DNA of 8,090 nt from a bacterium (GCA_900299155.1 OMIS01000013.1:1-8090), one strand, 5' to 3'; shown: positions 1-6,863, counted from the first letter of the stretch. Notes: a model not told the origin generated them from the sequence alone. Translations and numbers: made by a program.

Positions 1-398
1 ACAGGAATATAGACATGATTATCCTGTGGCGGAGATGGTGGTTCATTGTGTATAGGCAAGTACACATGATTATCCTGTGGTGGGGTACTTGTAATTGGCC
101 CTCCTGATCCTGATCCTGATCCTGATCCTGATCCTGATCCTGATACAGTTCTATTTTCAGGATCATACTCCATTCTATTTAATCCTGTTGTACGACGACC
201 TGTATCCGAATACGATCCAGTAACGACATCACCACCCCAGCCACTATACGCTTTTGATGCTAAATCAGTACTATTTGAAGCTGCATTCTTTGATGCTAGT
301 AAAACTCCTAAAGAAACAATAGCCAATCCAAATACACTAAATACTCCAATCACGGCTCTAAATTTTGTTGTCTTCGCTTTATTTGGTGTTTTGTACAT
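1..398 (-). CDS. Unrecognised signal/anchor protein with Ser-Gly linker and Pro-rich repeats (5' part, runs off the left edge)
   Basis: The frame is open from an ATG at 398 to the window edge, giving 132 complete codons; the C-terminus is outside. The N-terminus is basic (MYKTPNKAKTTKFR) and is followed by a hydrophobic segment at about residues 16-35, which reads as a signal peptide or an N-terminal membrane anchor with the rest outside. Residues ~40-85 are Ser/Thr/Gly/Asn-rich without a recognised domain. Residues 86-99 are seven Ser-Gly dipeptides. Then two copies of PPQDNHVY(L/I)P appear, spaced 17 residues apart (106-115 and 123-132), the second at the edge, so a longer repeat stalk may follow. 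The start is fixed by an in-frame TAA just upstream (the ATG at 416 is followed by a stop after four codons). No Shine-Dalgarno is present. The reading frame is convincing because the repeats are in frame and conserved at protein level. I do not recognise the family; a surface-exposed or wall-spanning role is inferred from the layout. Confidence 0.72.
   Translation of the reverse strand, partial: MYKTPNKAKTTKFRAVIGVFSVFGLAIVSLGVLLASKNAASNSTDLASKAYSGWGGDVVTGSYSDTGRRTTGLNRMEYDPENRTVSGSGSGSGSGSGSGGPITSTPPQDNHVYLPIHNEPPSPPQDNHVYIP
13..80. repeat. Two copies of a 17-bp identical core with a 51-bp period (17-residue protein repeat)
   Basis: The string ACATGATTATCCTGTGG occurs at 13-29 and again at 64-80, a spacing of 51 bp or exactly 17 codons. 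On the minus strand it encodes the PQDNHV core of PPQDNHVY(L/I)P. The full unit reads PPQDNHVYLPIHNEPPS. Only one complete period and part of the next are inside the window, so the number of copies is unknown. Confidence 0.85.
102..143. repeat. Seven perfect tandem copies of hexamer TCCTGA
   Basis: Seven uninterrupted TCCTGA units (TCAGGA on the coding minus strand) encode Ser-Gly x7 in the left-edge protein. The unit is six bases, so gain or loss of copies by slippage would lengthen or shorten the linker by two residues without breaking the frame. All copies use identical codons, which points to recent expansion. Confidence 0.95.
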
Positions 399-406
399 AT
401 TTTATA

Positions 407-436
407 GTTGTACCATTTTTTACAAGAGAGATGCAA
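407..436 (-). promoter_or_regulatory. Possible promoter of the left-edge gene
   Basis: On the minus strand TTGCAT (436-431) and TACAAC (412-407) are separated by 18 bp, and TACAAC ends 8 bp before the ATG at 398. The spacing resembles the other genes here, but the -10 matches TATAAT at only four positions. An overlapping TATAAA (406-401) is a better hexamer but lies 2 bp from the ATG, too close to start transcription upstream of it. This is a weak candidate. Confidence 0.3.
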
Positions 437-472
437 GAGCAGCAATTTAGAGTTATAAGTATGTTTTTACAC

Positions 473-501
473 TTGCAATTTAGCAGACTACTAGTTAGAA
501 T
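473..501 (+). promoter_or_regulatory. lon promoter, predicted to give a leaderless or near-leaderless mRNA
   Basis: TTGCAA (473-478) and TAGAAT (496-501) are separated by exactly 17 bp, the ideal sigma-70 spacing. Counting seven bases past the -10 puts the transcription start at about 508, two bases before the ATG at 510. No AGGAGG-like sequence lies between the promoter and the ATG. I see no CIRCE-type inverted repeat or other heat-shock operator in the 111-bp divergent spacer 399-509. Confidence 0.6.
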
Positions 502-509
502 GCTAATCT

Positions 510-3074
510 ATGACTGATACTACAGATATAAAACCAGAAGAAACCATCTCTAAACCAGAGTTTTCCCAGGAAACAAGCTCAGAGTCTGCCGGTATGGACC
601 AGCTCACAAATTCAGTGAGTGCTGATAAGCAGAATGCTGCCATTTCAGAAGATAGTGAGACAAACAAAACAACTGATCAATCTCAGATTATTTCTCAGAC
701 ACCACTAAAAAAGATTGCAAAGAGTGGTAGTAAAACTAAACATCCCTCTACACACATTTTGCCTGTAATACCGATTCGTGAAGGAGTGCTTTTCCCAAGT
801 ACAGAGTCAGTTCTGACATTTGGAAGAAGTATTTCTCTCAATGCTATTAAAGAATCCGCCAAGAGCAAAAAGATGATCGTGCTGCTTACTCAGCGTAACC
901 CAGATATTGAAGTGCCACAGCCTGCCGACCTCTACGAGATCGGAACGCTGGCAGTCGTTGAGAAAACGCTGCAAGTAGACAACAGTGTCAATGCACTTGT
1001 CCGTGGCGTGGGCAGAGTGAAGATCAATCATTTTGTGTCCACTGGCTTAAAATTGAGTGCTGAAGTGACCGAACTCAGTGACGCGCAAGATAAAGATGAG
1101 GAAATGGAAGCACTCGTCAAACATTTGCAGAAAGAGTTCCGTAAAGCAGTGCACCTGGGTAAACCAGTAGAGTTTCTCAACTTTATGAAGCTGATGGGTG
1201 GCGTAACCAATGGTGAACTAGTAGATCAGATTGCCAGCACACTTTCTATTAAAACTACCGAAAAGCAGGAACTACTTGAGCTTACTAGCGTGAAGCTGCG
1301 CGTGAAGCGCGTGATTGAACACCTGGCACATGAGTTGAAGGTACTTGAAATTGAAAAAGATGTTGTAAATAAGACACAAGAAAAATTTGATAAACACATG
1401 CGTGACAGTGTTTTGCGAGAACGCTTGCAAGTTATTAAAAAAGAGCTGGGAGAAGGCGCAGATGATGATGATGAGATCGTTGATGATTACTTCAAAAAAC
1501 TTCGCCGCACCAAATTCTTTGATACTGAGACTGCACAAAAAATTGAAAAAGAAATTAAACGCTTACGCGTGATGTCACCCAATAATCCTGAGGCAGGATA
1601 TGTCCGCACTTGGCTGGATACTATTTTTGAACTGCCTTGGAATAAGCGTGCACAAGGCGAAGTTAGCTTAGAAAAAGCGAGTGCGAGCTTGGCCGCCAAT
1701 CATTATGGATTGGAAGAAGTTAAAGATCGCATTTTAGAGTACATCGCTGTCTTGTTGCGTAAGCAAAAACAACTCAAAACAACGCACGTCAGTTTACCGA
1801 CCATTTTATGTTTCGTCGGCCCTCCAGGAGTGGGTAAGACCAGTATTGGGCAATCCATTGCAAAGAGTTTAGGACGTAAGTTTGTGAAAGTTTCTCTGGG
1901 CGGCATTCATGATGAAGCTGAGATCAGAGGACATCGCCGTACCTATGTTGGAGCTATGACAGGCAAAATCATGAGTGGAATTCGCCAAGCAAAATCCATG
2001 AATCCTGTGTTTATGCTGGATGAAGTAGATAAGATTGGTTCAGATCATCGTGGAGATCCTTCGGCTGCACTTTTAGAAGCACTTGATCCTGAGCAGAACA
2101 AAGGCTTTGCAGATCACTATTTAGATACTCCATTTGATCTTTCTGAAGTGATCTTTATCACCACAGCCAATACTTTGGATACTATTCCTGGCCCACTCCG
2201 TGATCGTCTGGAAATAATCCGATATTCTGGCTATACAGAAGAAGAGAAGTTTCACATTGCCAAAGAACATTTGATGGATAAGGTACTCAAAGCCAATGGT
2301 TTAACTCCTAAAAACATTGACCTTTCAGATGAAACAGTAATGCATGTCATCCGCAGATACACTAGTGAAGCTGGAGTGCGGTCACTAGAACGAACTCTCA
2401 ATAAATTGGCACGAAAAGCAGCGCGTGAACTGATGGAACATGAAGACATGCAAAAAATTGAAGTTACCGCAACTAAAGTACGCGAGTACCTAGGACCAGA
2501 GCCATTTGACGTCACCTTAACTGAAGAAGAAGATCAAGTGGGATTGGCAACTGGTTTGGCATGGACATCAGTAGGAGGGGAAGTGCTGTTTATTGAAGTT
2601 GCACTCACTCCAGGCAAAGGCACCATCCAACTCACGGGCAAACTAGGTGATGTGATGAAGGAGTCTGCACAAGCAGCGCTGACATTTGTAAAAGCAAATG
2701 CCAAGGAGCTCGGGATTGATCAAAAGATTCTGCAAAAAACAGATGTACACATCCACGTTCCTGAAGGGGCAGTGCCCAAAGACGGCCCTTCAGCTGGAGT
2801 AACTATCACTACTGCAATTGTTTCAGCATTTACTAAACGTCCAGTAAAGCGCACGGTGGCTATGACGGGGGAAGTAACACTTCGCGGCCGAGTACTCCGA
2901 ATTGGGGGATTAAAAGAAAAGAGTATTGCTGCTCGCAGAGCAGGCAGTACCACAGTTCTGATTCCAAAAGATAATGAGCGAGATCTAGAAAAAATCCCTG
3001 AATCAGTCAAAAATGATATTACGTACGTACCTGTGAAAGATGTTCGCGAAGTATTATCACGAGCTCTTATATAA
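510..3074 (+). CDS. lon: ATP-dependent Lon protease (endopeptidase La, LonA type)
   Basis: Lon is a cytosolic homo-oligomeric AAA+ serine protease that unfolds and degrades misfolded and regulatory proteins. The 854-residue product has the full LonA order. The N-terminal substrate-binding domain starts at about residue 80 (ILPVIPIREGVLFP), followed by a helical linker (~280-355). The AAA+ module has Walker A GPPGVGKT (437-444), Walker B ending in Asp504-Glu505, Asn554 as sensor 1, and GVRSLER (622-628) as sensor 2. The protease domain has Ser761 in PKDGPSAG and Lys804 in GLKEK as the catalytic dyad, 43 residues apart as in E. coli Lon (Ser679/Lys722). The oddity is residues 1-80: Ser/Thr/Glu/Gln-rich, apparently disordered, and absent from typical ~780-residue Lon. 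The ATG at 510 is supported by the promoter immediately upstream; an internal Met29 is the alternative. lon appears to be its own transcription unit. The catalytic parts are complete. Confidence 0.98.
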   Translation: MTDTTDIKPEETISKPEFSQETSSESAGMDQLTNSVSADKQNAAISEDSETNKTTDQSQIISQTPLKKIAKSGSKTKHPSTHILPVIPIREGVLFPSTESVLTFGRSISLNAIKESAKSKKMIVLLTQRNPDIEVPQPADLYEIGTLAVVEKTLQVDNSVNALVRGVGRVKINHFVSTGLKLSAEVTELSDAQDKDEEMEALVKHLQKEFRKAVHLGKPVEFLNFMKLMGGVTNGELVDQIASTLSIKTTEKQELLELTSVKLRVKRVIEHLAHELKVLEIEKDVVNKTQEKFDKHMRDSVLRERLQVIKKELGEGADDDDEIVDDYFKKLRRTKFFDTETAQKIEKEIKRLRVMSPNNPEAGYVRTWLDTIFELPWNKRAQGEVSLEKASASLAANHYGLEEVKDRILEYIAVLLRKQKQLKTTHVSLPTILCFVGPPGVGKTSIGQSIAKSLGRKFVKVSLGGIHDEAEIRGHRRTYVGAMTGKIMSGIRQAKSMNPVFMLDEVDKIGSDHRGDPSAALLEALDPEQNKGFADHYLDTPFDLSEVIFITTANTLDTIPGPLRDRLEIIRYSGYTEEEKFHIAKEHLMDKVLKANGLTPKNIDLSDETVMHVIRRYTSEAGVRSLERTLNKLARKAARELMEHEDMQKIEVTATKVREYLGPEPFDVTLTEEEDQVGLATGLAWTSVGGEVLFIEVALTPGKGTIQLTGKLGDVMKESAQAALTFVKANAKELGIDQKILQKTDVHIHVPEGAVPKDGPSAGVTITTAIVSAFTKRPVKRTVAMTGEVTLRGRVLRIGGLKEKSIAARRAGSTTVLIPKDNERDLEKIPESVKNDITYVPVKDVREVLSRALI

Positions 3075-3098
3075 TCCAGAGCCATACGCATGCTTTCA

Positions 3099-3107
3099 TG
3101 ATACACT
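3099..3107 (+). promoter_or_regulatory. Extended -10 promoter before the PEGA lipoprotein, predicted leaderless
   Basis: The string TGATACACT (3099-3107) matches the extended -10 form TGnTAnnnT. No good -35 lies 17 bp upstream, as is usual for extended -10 promoters. The predicted start is at about 3114, the A of the ATG itself. There is no Shine-Dalgarno in the 39 bp between the lon stop and this gene. Neither a hairpin nor a T-run terminator for lon is visible in that gap, so read-through from lon is also possible. Confidence 0.45.
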
Positions 3108-3113
3108 AATGAT

Positions 3114-4031
3114 ATGAGATGGTTTCGCCATATATTAGTTATTCTTGTGGCGGCAATAACCTTGAGTGGTTGTAGCTTTAATCCTATGGACTATAAGGCC
3201 AAATCTGGATTACAAGTTATAACTCCAGACCAGTCCAGTTCTGTCTTTATCGATGGGCAGTACCTCAATAAAACGCCACTTATTGAAAAAAATCTCAAAC
3301 CTGGGGTTTATCACATCCAAATCCAACCAGAAAATACTGAGTATGTTCCCTATGAAACAGATATCACCCTGCGCAAAGGGCTGCTGACAGTCATTACATG
3401 GAAGCCAGATAAACGACCAGAGCTCAGTAGTGGAGTGATCATTGAGTTAGAAGCATTGAAAGATAAAAATGCAAGCGAAGTGAGTTTCACTACGATTCCC
3501 GATACTGCAATTATTACTATAAATAATAAAAAAGAGTTCTCACCTGTGGTTCTTACCAACGTTCAAAGTGGGGTTCAAGAGTTTGAGGTTACTTTGCCTT
3601 CATACGAAACACAACACCATGGGATTGACGTAAAACCAGGGTACCGTACGCACGTTACCATCAAACTGGGTAAGCTGCAGACTGCCTCAAACACAGATCC
3701 AGAGGCCAATGCAGATAGTGGTGACGCAGTAACTGCCACACCTTCAGCTGGAGAAAAAATACAGGCCCAGCCAGATGCTCCCGTAGCAGCCAGCAGTACT
3801 CTCAGTGCGACTACCAATGGTATGATTACAATTCTCAAAACGGGTTTCTTCCAAGAAGGTAAAGAAGTTCTGCGCGTCAGGGAAGCTCCAGATAGCAAAG
3901 GTGCAGAAAAAGGTTTTGCTCCAATAGGCGCTCAATATCAATATTTGGGTGAACAAAAAAATGGGTGGTATAAAATTTCTTTTAATTCAGGTGAAGGTTG
4001 GGTCAATGGAGCATATGCCAAACTTAACTAA
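3114..4031 (+). CDS. Lipoprotein with two PEGA domains and a C-terminal SH3-like domain
   Basis: The 305-residue product begins with a basic, hydrophobic signal ending in lipobox LSGC (17-20), so Cys20 is the expected lipidated residue and the protein should sit on the outer face of the membrane. Residues ~32-97 form a PEGA domain, recognisable by VFIDGQYLNKTP and LKPGVYHIQI. Residues ~121-186 form a second, more diverged PEGA-like domain (TIPDTAIITINN, SPVVLTNVQSGVQEFEV). A Ser/Ala/Pro/Thr-rich linker (~188-235) follows. The last ~70 residues resemble a bacterial SH3 domain: LRVREAPD (253-260) followed by GWYKISFNSGEGWVNGAYAKL (284-304). PEGA and bacterial SH3 domains are usually extracellular and often tied to wall or glycan binding. 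No enzymatic motif is seen. It lies 12 bp before the membrane-protein gene, probably in one operon. The domain assignment is firm for PEGA 1 and the lipobox and fair for the others; the function is unknown. Confidence 0.85.
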   Translation: MRWFRHILVILVAAITLSGCSFNPMDYKAKSGLQVITPDQSSSVFIDGQYLNKTPLIEKNLKPGVYHIQIQPENTEYVPYETDITLRKGLLTVITWKPDKRPELSSGVIIELEALKDKNASEVSFTTIPDTAIITINNKKEFSPVVLTNVQSGVQEFEVTLPSYETQHHGIDVKPGYRTHVTIKLGKLQTASNTDPEANADSGDAVTATPSAGEKIQAQPDAPVAASSTLSATTNGMITILKTGFFQEGKEVLRVREAPDSKGAEKGFAPIGAQYQYLGEQKNGWYKISFNSGEGWVNGAYAKLN

Positions 4032-4035
4032 CTAC

Positions 4036-4038
4036 AGG
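4036..4038 (+). promoter_or_regulatory. Weak Shine-Dalgarno for the membrane-protein gene
   Basis: An AGG five bases before the ATG at 4044 sits within the 12-bp spacer after the lipoprotein stop. It is minimal. It is still the only SD-like motif at correct spacing before any gene in the window, and this is the only gene lacking its own promoter-like sequence, which fits translation from the second position of an operon. Confidence 0.4.
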
Positions 4039-4043
4039 CAAGC

Positions 4044-6080
4044 ATGCTAAGTTTTTTAGAATTACTAATCACATTTTTTTCTGGATACATCATAATTAAA
4101 TCATTACCTGTGCTGTGGTACAGGTTCGAGTTTGTATCTATTTCATATACGACTGGTTTATTGGTCGTTACCTGGTTTAGTTTTCTGTGCTCGCTGCTTT
4201 TTGGTTATACGGTGGGAGTACCACTGGGGTGGCTGTTAAGCATGGGGGCAGCTAGTGGGATCTCTCTCTTAATTCATAAAAAGCTACACCTTCTCAAGAG
4301 AGCACAGTTTACACAGAAGCGTCACTCTATTTGGCAACTGATTTTTCAGCCGCCTAAATTCATCACACTTGGCTCATCATGGCAACGTATCGTTTTTAGC
4401 ATATTTTGTATTGGATGGGCACTTGTCTTTAGTACTGTCTTCGCACACCACTCTTTTTCAATACAAGATGACGGCTGGTATTCTGGAAGTAATACTTGGG
4501 GGGACTTGGCACTCCATAGTAGCCTTATCTATCATTTTGCAGAAAAAGCACAGCCTATTTTGCAATTTCCCATTTTTCCTGAAGCGAAATTAACCTATCC
4601 ATTTTTGTTTGATTTTTATACGGCCACCTTACTCCAGAATGGCATGTCCATACAATACTCCCTCCTAATCACCAGCGTTGTTACTGCCATGGCAGTAGTT
4701 ATGCTGTGTTTTAGTGCATGTATGCGTATAACGCAGTCGTTCTGGATTGGGATTGGGAGTACGGTATTATTTTTATCCAATAGTAATGTCGGAATCTGGT
4801 ACGCATACCAAGATTGGCTGGGATCTGGCAGTACACTTTGGCAATTTTTACAAGACATTCCTCATAACTATGTACATTATGAAGAGCATGGCTTGTACTG
4901 GGCGCAAGTTGTTACTGATTTATTGCTTCCACAGCGGGGGATCTTGATGGGGATCTCGGTTTTCTGTACTGCTGTTATTTTACTAATTATCCTCGCTCAG
5001 TCGAGTACATTTTTTACATCTGCTACAAGTAAAAACGAGCTAAATAATTGCCGCACTTTACACGCAGATGAAGTAAGTTTTATTCGGTATTTATTCGTAT
5101 TTTTACTTGGAATGTTACCACTGTTTCACATTCATTCGTTTCTTGTGATCTGCGGAGTCTGGGCATGGTATCTTTTGATGAATCTCGTGACACATACACA
5201 ATCATTTAAGCAGCTTCTTGCAGAGTGGATGAAACCAGGCCTATTACTAGTCTGTTTAGTACTGCCACAGTTACTCTGGCAATTCACGGGGACAAGTACT
5301 AGTAGCTTTGTGAGTTTTAAGCCTGGCTGGCTCAATACAGAAGGATCTCTACTCATCTTCTGGATCAAAAATTTAGGCATACAGCTTCTGACTACGCTCA
5401 TTGGGATTTATTATGTCTTCTTGATCAAACGTGATGCAAAATTTCTTCAAAACATCCTGACACCACTGCTGCTTTTATTTATATTGTGCAATCTCTATCT
5501 ATTTCAACCCAGTGCATGGGATAACACCAAATTCATGCTCTATAGCCACTGGGCGATGGCCTGTTTGACTGCCCTTGTATTGCATGCTTTCTGGAAATGG
5601 GGGAGCAGGCAAAGTAAGCAGCTGAAAACTCTCACTATTAGCACTGTTGTATTCATCTTCGTTCTACAGCTGAGTGGAGGAATTATTAGTATTGCCCGCG
5701 AGTACCAACTGGATTGGCAGATTATCACTTCAGAAGAACTTGCCGCAGCAGCTTGGGTGAGAGAAAACACCCCTCCAGACGCTGTCTTTCTTACTGCCAA
5801 TAATCATAACCATCCGGTTCCAATGTTGACTGGCAGAACCATTGTGATGGGATATCCAGGCTGGCTGTGGACATATGGTATCAACTATACCGAAAAAGAA
5901 CGAGCAGTTAAGAATATGTACGCTGAAGTTGGAGGCATTGAGTTACTTTCAAAAAATAACGTCTCATATATATATGTAGGCAATCAAGAACTCAAAGAGT
6001 ATCATTTTTCTCCCACAAAATTCCACCAGTACAAAATCGTCTACAGTAGCGACACGATCACTATTTACCAAGTTAAATAA
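4044..6080 (+). CDS. Polytopic membrane protein, GT-C glycosyltransferase-like, uncharacterised
   Basis: The 678-residue product has roughly 12-14 hydrophobic segments (about 4-20, 32-54, 58-77, 116-134, 203-224, 233-245, 295-318, 347-384, 398-415, 433-462, 470-486, 496-515, 528-548) and a soluble C-terminal domain (~560-678). A large first external loop (~135-200) holds QDDGW (141-145), GDLALH (153-158) and YPFLFDFY (185-192). Later come LLPQRGILMG (294-303), FHIHSF (361-366), FKPGWL (425-430) and QPSAWDNTK (488-496). The tail has VRENTPPDAVFLT (572-584) and MGYPGWLWTYGINY (602-615). From memory these strings mark a large uncharacterised membrane family in Patescibacteria, Chloroflexi and archaea, with GT-C topology: many TM helices, an acidic residue in the first loop and a C-terminal soluble domain. 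By analogy Asp142, Asp143 or Asp154 could be the catalytic acid and the donor a polyprenyl-phosphate sugar; both points are inference. The start fits the first TM segment and the AGG upstream. It overlaps nothing and is convergent with tpiA. Confidence 0.85.
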   Translation: MLSFLELLITFFSGYIIIKSLPVLWYRFEFVSISYTTGLLVVTWFSFLCSLLFGYTVGVPLGWLLSMGAASGISLLIHKKLHLLKRAQFTQKRHSIWQLIFQPPKFITLGSSWQRIVFSIFCIGWALVFSTVFAHHSFSIQDDGWYSGSNTWGDLALHSSLIYHFAEKAQPILQFPIFPEAKLTYPFLFDFYTATLLQNGMSIQYSLLITSVVTAMAVVMLCFSACMRITQSFWIGIGSTVLFLSNSNVGIWYAYQDWLGSGSTLWQFLQDIPHNYVHYEEHGLYWAQVVTDLLLPQRGILMGISVFCTAVILLIILAQSSTFFTSATSKNELNNCRTLHADEVSFIRYLFVFLLGMLPLFHIHSFLVICGVWAWYLLMNLVTHTQSFKQLLAEWMKPGLLLVCLVLPQLLWQFTGTSTSSFVSFKPGWLNTEGSLLIFWIKNLGIQLLTTLIGIYYVFLIKRDAKFLQNILTPLLLLFILCNLYLFQPSAWDNTKFMLYSHWAMACLTALVLHAFWKWGSRQSKQLKTLTISTVVFIFVLQLSGGIISIAREYQLDWQIITSEELAAAAWVRENTPPDAVFLTANNHNHPVPMLTGRTIVMGYPGWLWTYGINYTEKERAVKNMYAEVGGIELLSKNNVSYIYVGNQELKEYHFSPTKFHQYKIVYSSDTITIYQVK

Positions 6081-6091
6081 CCCCGGTTATT
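6076..6091. terminator. Palindrome spanning both convergent stop codons; possible bidirectional terminator
   Basis: The sequence AATAACCCCGGTTATT is a 7-bp inverted repeat (AATAACC/GGTTATT) around a CC centre. The left arm contains the TAA of the membrane protein (6078-6080) and the right arm the TAA of tpiA (6087-6089 on the minus strand). It is the only hairpin candidate in the 6-bp gap between the two genes and is symmetric, so it could act on both strands. The real loop would open to four or more bases, leaving a short stem, and no T-run follows on either side. A classical intrinsic terminator is therefore doubtful. Confidence 0.35.
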
Positions 6092-6767
6092 CAACACGAG
6101 AAACAAGCTCAGCAAACTTTTTGCCATCCAAAGAAGCACCGCCCACGAGCACACCATCACAAACAAGGGCATATTCACCGACGTTCTCTGGAGTAACGCT
6201 TCCTCCGTAGATAATGGGAACTTCCTGACCAAATGCTTGGCGTATTTCAGCAAGTATTGTCTGAACAGTACCTACATCTTCATTTTTTCCACTGCCGATA
6301 GCAGAGAGTGGTTCATACGCTATGACACTTGAACTACACAGATCACCACCCAGGGCTGCAGCTTGCTCTGTGATGTACTCTTTATCAAGACACAAAATAG
6401 GAGTCATGCCTGCATTACAAACTTCACGCACCTTGCGTGCCACATCTTCATGGGTTTCATGAAAATGACGACGACGCTCAGAATGCCCCACGATCACATA
6501 CTTTACGCCAAACTCTTGCAGTTCCTGAGCATTAACGGCACCTGTATAACTTCCCATAGGATATGGACTGACATCTTGAGCGGCCAGTTGCAAAGTTTCA
6601 ATAGGTTTCATGAATCCGCGTAGCTCAGCAAGTAGGGTAAATGGAGGTGCAACAGCAACTAGATTGCCTTCTGCAGGAGTGTACTCACTGATAAACGCAT
6701 CCCACCACTCTTCCAACCCATGACGTGTTTTATTGGACTTCCAGTTGGCAATGATAAGTTTTGACAT
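6087..6767 (-). CDS. tpiA: Triosephosphate isomerase, compact form
   Basis: The enzyme interconverts dihydroxyacetone phosphate and glyceraldehyde 3-phosphate in glycolysis and gluconeogenesis, in the cytosol. All catalytic elements are present: Asn8 and Lys10 in IIANWKSNK, His95 and Glu97 in IVGHSERR, Glu152 in AYEPLSAIGSG with the mobile loop 6, and the phosphate-binding YGGSV (187-191) and VGGASL (208-213). The product is 226 residues, against about 250 for most bacterial enzymes. The loss is between TPILCLDKE (122-130) and VIAYEP (148-153), where helices are shortened and the usual CVGE reads CLDK; archaeal enzymes are similarly short. The frame extends upstream to 6890, but those 41 residues are not TIM-like and would overlap uvrD, so ATG 6767, where the protein begins MSKLIIANWK, is chosen. 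A -10 lies 9 bp upstream and there is no usable Shine-Dalgarno. Confidence 0.97.
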   Translation of the reverse strand: MSKLIIANWKSNKTRHGLEEWWDAFISEYTPAEGNLVAVAPPFTLLAELRGFMKPIETLQLAAQDVSPYPMGSYTGAVNAQELQEFGVKYVIVGHSERRRHFHETHEDVARKVREVCNAGMTPILCLDKEYITEQAAALGGDLCSSSVIAYEPLSAIGSGKNEDVGTVQTILAEIRQAFGQEVPIIYGGSVTPENVGEYALVCDGVLVGGASLDGKKFAELVSRVE

Positions 6768-6776
6768 AGTACTTTT

Positions 6777-6782
6777 ACTATA
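6777..6782 (-). promoter_or_regulatory. -10 element of tpiA, near-leaderless
   Basis: TATAGT (6782-6777 on the minus strand) ends nine bases before the tpiA ATG, which predicts a start at about 6770 and a 5' leader of about three bases. No convincing -35 is present at 16-18 bp, nor an extended TG. The GAGG just upstream of it is too far from the ATG (about 15 bases) to be a ribosome binding site. Confidence 0.4.
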
Positions 6783-6854
6783 CCTCGGATGAATGCGCAT
6801 GGTAGTAGTAAAACCAACCCGCTCATTTTCCAACTTTTCGTGTGCAGCAAGTAA

Positions 6855-6863
6855 TGCTAGTAT
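6855..6863 (+). promoter_or_regulatory. Extended -10 promoter of uvrD, near-leaderless
   Basis: The string TGCTAGTAT (6855-6863) is an extended -10 element. The start of transcription would fall at about 6870, two bases before the ATG at 6872. The -35 region (6835-6840, TTTTCG) is poor. It faces the tpiA promoter back to back, about 70 bp away, within the 104-bp intergenic region. Confidence 0.5.

Noticed and set aside
13..143. Repeats at the left end as a possible CRISPR array
   Set aside because: The hexamers have no spacers and the 17-bp core recurs only with a 51-bp in-frame period. Both encode protein repeats in one open frame.
399..509. Heat-shock operator (CIRCE-like inverted repeat) upstream of lon
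   Set aside because: No long inverted repeat is present in the 111-bp spacer; only promoter-like hexamers are visible.
2720..3106. 128-codon open frame on the minus strand inside lon
   Set aside because: It lies wholly antisense to the conserved Lon protease domain, whose catalytic residues are intact, and its product shows only composition mirrored from lon codons.
3075..3113. Intrinsic terminator after lon
   Set aside because: The 39-bp gap has short CATG-type palindromes but no GC-rich stem with a following T-run.
3575..3956. Two overlapping minus-strand open frames under the lipoprotein gene
   Set aside because: They are antisense to the SH3 and linker parts of a well-supported gene, with no start signal or recognisable product.
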